From NCBI GenBank assembly GCA_947044365.1, contig OX345636.1, positions 13,783,309 through 13,847,308 of the forward strand: a stretch of DNA of 64,000 nucleotides. Direction: 5' to 3'. The notes beneath the pieces are model-generated. The model searched no databases, was not told the DNA's origin, and saw only the letters and a program-made list of their open reading frames with translations. This document shows, piece after piece, positions 12,328-22,069 of this stretch; within the stretch, counting starts at the first letter, position 1, and each line of letters opens with the position of its first letter. The position numbers were made by a program, and so were the translations under genes. This DNA is from Petrosia ficiformis. Lineage: Eukaryota > Porifera > Demospongiae > Haplosclerida > Petrosiidae.

Positions 12328-12734
12328 TATATGGAGTAAAAAAGTATCCCTATGATTGCTTTGTGGTGTCATCATTCAGTAATCATGGCTGACTTTCTCT
12401 AGTCCAGCACAGCCAGACCCAAGAAAGTCAGCTATCCAGCAACAAAACAGCCTATTATAGTTATTATTTTGATTATCTACTCTTCTTACTTTTTAGAGGT
12501 TCCTATAGAACTTTAGGAATATATTACACCTAGAATAGCTACTAGTCCAGTTTCTACATAAAGCTACAAGCAGCTTTCTTCTAGCTGGTCTGTGAGCTTG
12601 AGTGCATGTTTTATCCCGTTAATTGACCACAACTTCCTTAATATGTGACACAAGCATATAAATAGTTATAATTATGTACAATAAACTCTGTGGAAAGCAA
12701 TCATATGGCGAAAGCAGTCTGCCAGCCATAAAAA
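12328..12734 (+). mobile_element. MITE family A, near full-length copy
   Basis: The left end contains GTATCCCTATGATTGCTTT and the right end GAAAGCAATCAT..GG..GCCATAAAAA, as an inverted pair. Internal landmarks (GTAATCATGGCTGACTTTC, CCTATTATAGTTATTATTTT, TTCTACATAAAGCTAC) recur in copies at 24173, 30136, 30620, 31975 and 36798 and in fragments near 15590 and 21860. About 410 bp, non-coding. Confidence 0.65.
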
Positions 12735-13321
12735 CAATTTTCAAAAGCGTGGTAGCAAAAATTAAAGAGTTAAAATAACCAAATATTGGTTCGTACAGTT
12801 ACAAGGAATCAGTAGTATAAATTTCATTTTAGTTTATAATACAGGTTGTTGTGGCTAAATGCATTATGATGTTACTATGACATTATGTACATCAAGTATA
12901 AAAATGTACATTACAGTTAATTTACGACTTCAAGTGATTGTATTTAGCCAACAAAAGGTTTTGGAAACCTGGAAACAGAAAATTTAATTTATTTACTAAA
13001 TAGTTGGTATGCAATATGAATAGACAGTGCCCTAAACGTATAGTGCTTCAACTAATTGAACATAATTAACTGTGGCATTAGATGTATGTATCCTGAACAT
13101 AAAAGTGATTGTCAATCCTTGCAACTGTACTAACCGTTAAGAGATCATGTGCAACTACAGCTATCTTTGAGTCAGTACATGAAAATTCTCCACATAATTA
13201 TGGATGCTTTGCCTTTTTTGGCGCACATATTGATGAGTGTACCGTAATTCCAGAAATTAATGCAGTTTTATATTAATGTGAACTTTGCGAGTCACTTTCA
13301 CATCGCATTATTTTTTTTTCC

Positions 13322-14300
13322 TTGCGCATAAATATAATTTGTGGTACTAAACATGTCACATTGAAGCAGAAACATTGCACAATGACAGGTCTCTTCAAGT
13401 ACTTCCAGCAGCAGTCTCTGTCTACAAGTGAGGAAACTGGTATAGGCGAGGTTTTGACAACGGAAGCAAACACTGCTGTGGAGAAAATCTTGGAGAAGCG
13501 AAATGAAGAGAAAAGTCAAAAACATAAGTATACGCATTCATACATGAGCAAAGTGCACTGCACAGCAGTATGTGAGATCTCTAAGAAGGGTTGGAGCTCC
13601 TATCAATGCTAGGATTCTGATGGACAATGTTTGTCACAATCAGCTAACAATTATGGCCTGGGCATATTCTCTCCTCAAAAGGATGGCTTTTGTGCAGCGA
13701 AAGGCTGACACTAAAGCCACAAACCTCTCTAAGGCTGAGTTTGAGCTAGCAAAGAAATTAGATAGGAGATAAATGCCAAATTATGATCATGGTAGCTGGC
13801 ACCCTTAGTCATAAACATCTACCACTACAGGTGCTGTACGAGGGAAAGAGAGAGATGCCACCCTACAACTGTTATTAGAAGGAGGGTTTGATATCTGGCA
13901 CACACCCAATCATTCATTGGGCTAACGGTGAGACAAGTATCAGATTTGTCAAGAATATCATTCTTCCATATGTTTCTGCAACATGCAAAGATCTTGGATT
14001 AGACAAAGAGCACAATGGTACTGGTGATCTGTGATGCTTTCAAAGGCCACAATTGGAAAACAACAATTCTTTCAGTGATTGTTCCTATAGCAATTGTACA
14101 CACCTACTTCAAGCTCTTGACCTTTCAGTAAATAAGCCACTGAAGGATCATCTCAGATGCAGTTTTCAATCTTGGTATTCAGAGCAGATCTCAAAACAAC
14201 TAGAGGAATGAAAGGAGCCAGAAATAGTTTTGAAGAAGAAGCCAGATAGCATTTTCATTTAAAACCCCTTGAATTAGCCAAACTGCATTATTTAACCCAT
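13322..14300 (+). pseudogene. Decayed pogo/Jerky-like DDE transposase
   Basis: Broken frames read in order like a DDE_1 (pogo/Tigger/Jerky-type) transposase. An N-terminal piece at 13322-13612 is followed by WAYSLLKRMAFVQRKA (about 13650-13710). Later come WANGETSIRFVKNIILPYV (about 13918-13977) and, in another frame, VICDAFKGHNW with the second catalytic Asp (about 14020-14060). The NCT..LQALDLSVNKPLKDH segment (about 14090-14150) and SWYSEQ follow. Stops and frameshifts occur throughout, so it is inactive. It sits between the second and third related terminal exons of the small gene family. The C-terminal portion (14230-14640) shares a non-coding block with 61310-61500. Confidence 0.7.
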
Positions 14301-14611
14301 GGATAAATGTCTGGAATTATGGTAGACAAAGATGCACTAGCTACAAGGCAGTACCAATTTATTGCTTCTACCAGCAGGAACAAATCAACTACAATTGATG
14401 ATTGAAATAGATTGCAAAACATATACAAGAACTATTAATAATACTAACCACTTTTGGGGGGTCCCCTAAACCACTCCCATATAGTGTCTACAATGGTTTG
14501 CAAAACACTCAAGTAGAGAGATGGTGGCTGTTTACCCACAATAATGAACACCCATTTTTGTGACATACATGTAAAAACGTTTCCATGCAGAAGCACGAGG
14601 GATTAAGTTCC

Positions 14612-14641
14612 CCCTCCCCCACCCCCCCCCCCCCCCCCCAA
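14612..14641 (+). repeat. Poly-C tract
   Basis: A C-rich run ending in about 17 uninterrupted C, very unusual in this AT-rich window and likely to be prone to length error. Confidence 0.8.
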
Positions 14642-14963
14642 AAAATCTCTTGATAGAAACCTCACTATAGTAGGTTGTTGAATTTTTGACTTGAGAAAGC
14701 CATCAGCAATGATTGTTTATTGATCATCACAAAGCAATCACATGTAGTGATGCTTTTTCTCCATATATCTTATTTTATCATAACATAGGTATACTGCAAG
14801 CCAGCAACCAACTAAATTATCTTGTGGCGATCTTTCCAACAAAATACTCTCCCAAATAAACTAATATTAAAATGTGAACTGGCCTTCTTGTGATATTAAA
14901 TTAGTTGTTTAACTATTAATAAACTATTTCATTACAATAATTGTGTACCTTCTTTTATTCCAG

Positions 14964-15178
14964 AGTATATTAGGAAAGACAGACCACAACATCTAGTGGT
15001 TTTACATCCTCCACGTAATCAGTATTGTGGTATTGAGAATGCAATCATTGTGTCCTCTGCTTTGGCAATAGAAGTGTCAAACTGTACCTGTACATATTGG
15101 ATACAGCCTGTTACTAACAACGAAAGAAAAGGAGGTCACTGGGTCTTAAAGGATAGCATTATATACAATATAGCATAA
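14964..15178 (+). CDS. Terminal exon of unrecognised tandem family, member 3
   Basis: Acceptor ttattccag at 14955-14963 is almost identical to the one at 12019, as is the intron before it. The exon (215 nt, entered in phase 1, stop TAA) encodes about 71 residues: HPPRNQY, then ENAIIVSSALAIEVSNC, then TYWI, GGHWVL, KDSII. It is closest to member 2 and also matches member 1 at PP.NQY and TYWI. I found no upstream exons; the transposase fossil occupies the expected place. It is either an alternative last exon of member 2 or a third gene with damaged 5' exons. Confidence 0.5.
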
Positions 15179-15589
15179 GTACAAAAACATACATTGACTA
15201 AATAGTTTAAATATTAGTATTAATTACATTATTACCGAGCTGCAATAAAATATGGTATTACACATGTGTTGTACTACTGAATTCGGGGGAGGGGAGGTAT
15301 TTTGAGGTTGTAGGGGGCCTGAAAGCATTCTCCTCATGACGATTTTTGAGTCCTTTGAAATTGATTTTAGTTACTTTTGCAAGATGTTGTTGTATAAATG
15401 ACTTATCCTGCTACATTGTTATTTTGTAATTATGTAGGTACGATTAGCATTCCTACACAAAAAGATTGCGAAATACATAGTTGATTTTGGCTTAATTTAC
15501 ATGAGTGTTGTTTACATATGTCACCAGACCCTTCCTCCTCTATGCGAAGGGGTGGGTACCAGACGTTCTTTGCACCATTCCTAAAGTAT

Positions 15590-15690
15590 ATATACAGTTT
15601 ATACTCACGCAAGTGGCCACAAACATATAAATATATATATATTAAACCCCATGGAAAGCAATAAAGGGAAGGCCCTATGAGCTATAATAT
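15590..15690 (+). mobile_element. MITE family A fragment
   Basis: Shares CACGCAAGTGGCCACAA, AAACCCCATGGAAAGCAAT and a GGAAGGCCCTA..AGC end with the right part of the family (compare 37010-37092). Confidence 0.45.
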
Positions 15691-15917
15691 AACTTATATC
15701 ATATTGGACTACTTGGGTGGATTGCACTGTGAAAACTTTATTTTAAGCTTGCAGGTATGTGCATACCTGCACATACCTTATCATAACAATTTTAATCACA
15801 TCATCAACTTTTGCGTGGGGGAGACGTGAATGATATGCCAAGTTTTGCAAAGTTGCTAGTGCATGAAATATATCTATATGTAAGCATGTTTACTAAATTG
15901 TATAATTATTATGGTAT

Positions 15918-16133
15918 TTAATTACCAGAGCATTCAATGGCAAAATACTTCACCTGAGCATTAATAGAATAAAAGCAACCTGCCCAAGGTCTTCCACAAA
16001 TCATTCTGACAGAATAAATAATCAATATCCGGCTTGTAGCAGTTTTTGACAAGGGGCATGCAAGTAAGTTACCAATTTTGGGGAAGTCTTCCCATCCTCC
16101 ATCAACATGATACCCACAACAATAAGCTAACAT
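15918..16133 (-). other. Possible exon, unidentified (71 codons)
   Basis: The minus-strand frame has protein-like composition (several W, C, P, K; not repeat-derived) and is free of stops for 71 codons. No domain is recognised and no partner exon was found. It may be a transposon fragment. Confidence 0.2.
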
Positions 16134-16198
16134 ATAATATATGTATAATTATATATAATTATTATATATATATATATATATATATATAACTATATATA

Positions 16199-16234
<36 letters not shown>

Positions 16235-16755
16235 CCAAGACTTCAATCTACAATAATAAAATACTACACACATACTTCCTCCTCATAGAATAGTTCTTTT
16301 TCTAAGTCTGTATTGTCTGACTTGGACAAATGGTTCCTTGTTTCCAAATAAAGCACGAGCATTTTAATTAATGATATTCATAGCAAAACTGAGTCCACCA
16401 CGATGTTCGAGTGAATATACATGCTCAGATTTGCACTCCATTAACTGTCAAAAGTCGGACATCGAGAAGGTGCTAGACAAAATTCTCCAAGAACAGTACA
16501 TAGGTGGCTTTTCCAGACTAACTCCTACATACTATACTATGCCTATTGCGTTTCATCATCGTTATGATAATAAATGTGTGTAATTATAAGTTGCATAGCT
16601 GTTATAATTATATAGATGAAATTACCTAGCAATCTAGTATGTACATTTATATATCTGTTGTATTGTAAGTAACCAGTAAACAGTAGCAGCACATGATCAG
16701 CATGCCCTAAAAGAGTATTTAACACTGCAGAGTCTCGTGCAGTTCTGTCGTTTGC

Positions 16756-16787
<32 letters not shown>

Positions 16788-16799
16788 ATATATATAATA

Positions 16800-16938
16800 T
16801 GCTAATAGGTCCTATATACAAAATATAGGACCTGAGTTTGTGTCCGATGATGTGATATAGCCCAAGCCTGCGAGGGCTATATCACATCCGAGGACACAAA
16901 ACAAGGGTCCTATATTCAGTATATAGTACCTGTTAGCA
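16800..16938. mobile_element. Near-perfect 139-bp palindrome (hairpin MITE)
   Basis: The left half TGCTAATAGGTCCTATATAC ... GTGATATAGCCC mirrors the right half GGGCTATATCACATC ... TATAGTACCTGTTAGCA, with only about 10 bp at the centre. Includes GTGTCC.GA / TC.GGACAC. Flanked by AT microsatellites. Confidence 0.7.
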
Positions 16939-17701
16939 TACTATATACAATATATTGTACAATATATAGACCTCACCACATCAAAGGGATGATGTCACCA
17001 TCATATATATATATATATATATAATTATATATATAATTATATGTATTATAATTATATAGTTTTTCTGAAGATTATTTGGGAATAAAAAAATGTATAATAC
17101 TAGATTATATAATAATAGTGGGCACTGAATAATTGGTAAAAATCGAAGCATAACACTTATTGAACTTAACCATGGTGTGGCGTAGCTAGGATTTGAATTT
17201 CGCATGGGCAATATATACTTGGGCACAGCCCTGATTTAAATTATTTGACTGAAACTCTGAAAACAATTAATGGCGAAATGAATCGTATAATCAGTCAAGT
17301 TGAAGGTCAGTCTCGTAAGTAACACCATCAAAAGTTATACAGTATCACTGTGCTTGTTTACATATATTATGTTTCCGGCCAGTGGTAACCATGCATATAT
17401 ATATACTTGCTGCTTGTTATAACACATCATTATCTTTAACACTTGCACAAGAGAAATAGGTGGAGTCTAGTGTCACTGAGTACAAATCTTTTCCTTTTCC
17501 TAGTCTCAATCTCGTGTGCAAATTGAATGTGGATCAATGGTAGTCTTAGGCTTTTCATAACAAGAGTTTTATGATTAGTATAGTTCATCAGTGTAAGCAC
17601 TGTACTTTATTTATTTATTTATTTATTTATACAAAGGTATTATGGTAGTTTAAATAGTACCTACACTCTAAAAATTGATTTGTTATTTCAATCAATTTTA
17701 G

Positions 17702-18093
17702 TTGTTCAATCATTTGGCTCATTAACTAATAGTGTAGGAAGTTATGTGTGGCTTGGGAGCACTGAATTCCATACGAGCAAAATTATTTTCATAATTATTG
17801 AGAGTATACACTCACATTCACTATCAGAAAGTAAAAGCATAATAATTATAATGTATGATACTGCAGTTGGCATGGGTGTTGAATGTCATTGTGTACACGC
17901 TAAATCTGTTTCATTTCAAAAACAGGTTCTAACAAAGTCATGCATTCTCACTACAATTATGTACTGTAAAAAAGAAGTAATTTTAACCTTCGGTTGGATA
18001 CTGGAGATTCTATTTTCCTCAATGCTGATTTGTTTTCCTGCTATATATTTACAAGTACTATATAGTTTCATTTCTATATTGACTAGTACATAA
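17702..18093 (+). CDS. Terminal exon with C-terminal membrane segment, possible family member 4
   Basis: An acceptor (caattttag, ending 17701) precedes 392 nt that are open in phase 1, the same phase as the other three related terminal exons, and end at TAA. The 130 residues contain a segment IIIIMYD..VGM.VECHC that aligns weakly with the AIIV...LAIEVSNCTC region of member 3. A hydrophobic stretch near the C-terminus (around ILFSSMLICFPAIYLQVLY) could be a membrane helix. An open run of this length is unlikely by chance in this base composition. No upstream exons identified; homology to members 1-3 is tentative. Confidence 0.4.
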
Positions 18094-18599
18094 AGTACAT
18101 GTCATAATAAACCATCTATAGTAATAAAAGCAATGCATAATAGTATGTACTATGGTATATTATTATACCCATACTAACATCTGTGACATTACATACTCAA
18201 TCTAAAGTAATTAGTGATGTACATGAATTTGTACTCAAATAACATCTAATGTACTCCACAGATATTTCAGAAGTTAGCATTACACCTACTATATAATTAT
18301 GTTTGAATTAAGTACATTGTTGTTCTTTATTATGGCGGCATGTACCTTATATATAACTTTACTAATCAACAAATAAATATATATAATATATAATCTGAAC
18401 ATAATTATTGTATTGAAACTCATGTAACCAAAATAATGATGGTTAAATAACCAAATAATTTTTACAATAATTATAATAATATATATAATTATATTATAAT
18501 CATGTTTCATTGCTAATTAGTACTTGCACAACATAGCACAACACTGCTATGTATATATCTATAAACCAGATTGAAAACAGACTAATGAGGTCGAAATTT

Positions 18600-19015
18600 G
18601 TAACGAAAATTTCAAGTATCCTGGAGGGTTGGATTTTCAGGGGGATCAGATTTGCTGTTACATCAGTCTACTAAGAAGTCTGAAACTACCTCTTGGTGCA
18701 CAAATAATGCTCGATGCTGAGGCTGTTAAATCAAACCCGTGATAATGAAATTCTATGGTCAAGAGGGAGTCACTCTACAGAGGACTCAACTACCATTACT
18801 TCCCTGATCGGCTGCTACACTATTCACAAACAACAAGGGTTATATATCTCTTGATGATGCTGTAACTAATCTAGATCCCAAAATGTTTGAAAACAGCATG
18901 ACTTTGATCATGAATCGTGTCAGAATACTTAATGGGGTTAGCTCTAATCGATCTCTTATCCAACAAAGGCTTCTCAGTTGGCTACTACTAAAAAGAGTTC
19001 ATAGTAAGTTTTGAT
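18600..19015 (+). pseudogene. Decayed coding fragment, unidentified
   Basis: Three adjoining frames read like protein with breaks between them: LRSLKLPLGAQIMLDAEAVK (about 18674-18735), a short EILW piece, then GYISLDDAVTNLDPKMFENS and RVRILNG (about 18838-18940). Two stops and at least one frameshift separate them. It is probably a transposon or gene relic; family not recognised. Confidence 0.35.
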
Positions 19016-20121
19016 GTTTGAGTTGAATAATTATTATTATTTTGTATAATATCCCTCTCATACATTATGTTTGTGTTTCATGTTGAATTGCTTATAAGAG
19101 TGCTTTAAATTTCATATCATGGATTATTGTGTATTGTGTTACTGTACATGTACAATTATGTATGTTATTAAAGCTGGGTCGTAATTTGATGTTTATACTA
19201 AACACGTACTGTTTTAGCCTTTAAAATTAATAAGCTTTGTATTGTTTATAATCATTTAAATAATTATCACTAATAATTATAATTGTACATTATTATAATA
19301 TTTTGTATGCAGTCACAAAGATACCAAAAGATAAGAGTAATGAAGAAACTGATGTTTGTTTGGAAACATCCATTAATTTTCATATTCATGATTGTTTAAT
19401 AGTTAATTAGTTCAAATTAATTTTCAATTACTATTTTTAATTTAAAAACAATTAGACTAAAGCTTAGGGATGTTTATTTTCATAGAAGTACAGAATATGG
19501 AATCAAAGAGATATTAATAACTCTGCACTTTGTGAAACTATACATGTGAGTTTAAGGTTGTACTAGGGGGAGGGGTAGATGAAACTCCAATCGGTTTCTA
19601 GTTTTGCCAGCTTCTTGCTGCATACAATCTGGTTCAATTCTGTATCTTTTGGAAGCCACACCCACCAGGGGGTATAATTATTGGGCCTAAATATTTTCAC
19701 TGAGGTGGGTGGGTGGGAAACCCTGGGCAGGGTAACTGTAGTTGCTCTCTGAGAAAGATCGGAGTTTGATAGTGCCTAGAAAGGTAGAATTTATGGTTTC
19801 ACTGAAAAGCTACAGAATTCAGCTTTCTTCAGCCTCTTGTAACTATAAAAGTAAAATGAATTTTCAGAAAACGGCTCTATTTGTTTTTTAAAAATGCATT
19901 GTACTTGGTGCACGCCATGATTGGTGGGCGTGGCTTTTTGGTTTTGTACTTATTGCGATTGCAAAAATGGAGATTTTTGCAACACTCTCACGCATACAGA
20001 CAGATATAAAGATCAGACGATATGAAGGTTGCTATTACACCAGGTTAGAGTCATATTATATAATATTCTATTTTGAAACTGACTGGAGTCGCATCCGCCC
20101 ACTCCCTAGTACTACCTTAAC

Positions 20122-21790
20122 CGAGGGGTATGACACGCATAAAAATTGTGTACGAGATTTGTAAATCCCTGTAATTTCTGGAGATTTAAGATTTGTCTGA
20201 GATTTCTCAGATTTACAGAGATTTGCGGAGATTTACGGAGATTTATAGAGATTTCATTAATAAACTGAAAATAGCCGGGAATGTTAAGAGACCGAGATAT
20301 GAAGTGAGATATTATTATATATAACATATATGTATGTATAAATGAAATATTATAATAATATAAATAGACTGACAATGTTCAGTAATAGCTGATTTACTTG
20401 GTTCTGCCAAAATAGTAAATAGTACAGACAAAATAATATTGTATAATATATATGCTGGACCATTGTGTACATGTAAAGCTACTTCCATATACAATCATTG
20501 CAGAACCATTGTGGGTCATCTTTTGTTGGACACTCAATGCAACCATGATGAAACCGTTTGTCACATCCGTCACAGGCAAACATATAATCTGCAATGGCAG
20601 TAAACACTTATTGTCTCTGTTTTAAGCTCTTGGTCAATAAGTTTTCTTTTCTTAATAGTGGGGAAAGTTGTCATACTTTTTCTCTCAAAGCACAGTGTCA
20701 GATGACTCCTCATCTCGTCTTGATCGTACCTGATCATTGTAGGATCCTCACCATGAGCCAGTGACGGTTAGGAAGGCAACCTGTTTTCCAACATTCATCA
20801 CTTCGATCAAAAAGTACTAGATGGAAATCGTAAAAGGTTAGCAATAATTTGTATTGTTTTAGATGAAAGACTGGTGGTAACCATCGAATTATTAGGAACA
20901 GTGCAAAGGCTATGTGAATGTCTGAAAGCCATTGTTCTTCTCTATCATTTTTTTTCTCGGTTTGTTAGAATCTGTCTCTCTAATTGGACCTATTGATTAG
21001 ATGTTGTTTTCATGGTATCTTTCTTTTCTTTTAAAATAGTGATAGTTTTTATTGTGTCTTTCTTTTCATTGTTTTCATTGAGGGTGGTAGAGGCGTATTA
21101 TCCTTTAGCCACTTACGTAAAAATATTTTGCCAGAGTCTCAGGCCAGATACAGATTGTGGTGATGGGAGACACCCAAATGACCTTAAAATGAAATTATAA
21201 TTTGTCATAATAAGTATTAGTATTTCAGTGATGTAATTATAAGGTTTTTACTTACAATTCTATAGAATAGCCAACTGGGAACAAGATAAACAAACTGTGC
21301 TAAAACCAAATGACCTACAAAGTAAAGATTCAGTACTATTAATATCATGTGTTATATACTACAATCAAATTGTAGCTGATCCTGTTGGATCTTTACAAGA
21401 TTTATGCTGCTCCTAGCCTCCTAGTAAAGGCTCTTGTCATATGCTGGGTGTACTGAGCATGCTCTGATAATGTCATAATGAACTGTAAATTATGATGCTC
21501 AATCATGTGTGAGATAGAGAATGAAATTGTTAATTAATGTTGTTATAAACGCGTTATTAAAATTGTTTAATCATTATTAAAGTTAAGTAACTATTAAAAA
21601 TAATAAGTAAAGTTAGTTTTTTTGAAGATTTAATAAGATTTTAGGACAAATTTGCCTGGATTCTCAGATTTCAAATAGGATTTCGGATTTCCAGATTTCC
21701 TTTCCAGATTCTGGGACTTGAGCAGATTCAGGGATTTGAGTTGATTTGTAAAGAGGTTGTACGAGATTTCTATTCGTGTCATACCCCTCG
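20122..21790. mobile_element. 1.67-kb inverted-repeat element
   Basis: CGAGGGGTATGACACG on the left mirrors CGTGTCATACCCCTCG on the right. Similarity extends about 25 bp inward (AAAAATTGTGTACGAGATTT / CTCGTAC complement) and into GAGATTT / AGATTTC subterminal repeats on both sides. It contains the half PHD-finger exon on the minus strand. This looks like a DNA transposon deletion derivative; target duplication not resolved. Confidence 0.5.
20479..20588 (-). CDS. PHD-finger C-terminal exon (partial)
   Basis: After a 3' splice site (ttgcag, minus strand) the frame encodes the second half of a PHD zinc finger: ACDGCD, then FHHGCIECP, then WFCNDC, stop TAG. Spacing C-x2-C ... H-x2-C ... W-x-C-x2-C is as in PHD fingers that bind histone H3 tails. 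The first four zinc ligands would lie in an upstream exon (higher coordinates), which I could not find. It lies inside the inverted-repeat element, so it may belong to a transposon-encoded protein or be captured. Partial or non-functional. Confidence 0.5.
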
Positions 21791-21856
21791 ACCTTAACAT
21801 AGTAGCTTTCATCAGTGACAACAGAGTGTTCCAATAATATTATTATTATTATTGGT

Positions 21857-21945
21857 AAAAAAAGATATATGGCTATGATCGCTTTGTGGTACCATGGTCT
21901 AACATTCAGATTACATTCGGTAATCATGGCTGACTTTCGCCACAG
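21857..21945 (+). mobile_element. MITE family A fragment beside the AKR promoter
   Basis: Retains GATATATGG, CTATGATCGCTTTGTGGT and GTAATCATGGCTGACTTTC, the left end of family A. It stops about 110 bp before the AKR start codon, just where sequence becomes GC-rich. Confidence 0.5.
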
Positions 21946-22054
21946 GCTCTCCAACCACCGCGGACCGTAGGCGGAGGGCCTAGGGAAGCTAAGCCAGAGG
22001 TGGGGCTCAAATCGGAATGACATTGCATTACGCCCACGCTTTACAGATCTAGAC
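21946..22054 (+). promoter_or_regulatory. Candidate AKR promoter / 5'UTR
   Basis: A GC-rich island of about 110 bp in AT-rich DNA (CCGCGGACCGTAGGCGGAGG and following) ends directly at the AKR ATG. No TATA box is obvious. Transcription start not determined. Confidence 0.4.
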
Positions 22055-22069
22055 ATGGCTGTTTCAAAG
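22055..22069 (+). CDS. AKR exon 1 (residues 1-5)
   Basis: ATGGCTGTTTCAAAG, then donor gtttga. Intron 1 is only 52 nt (22070-22121, acceptor tctacacag). Confidence 0.75.

Noticed and set aside
16371..16583. 70-codon + strand ORF
   Set aside because: Part looks protein-like, but there is no splice context, no domain, and it runs into AT repeats.
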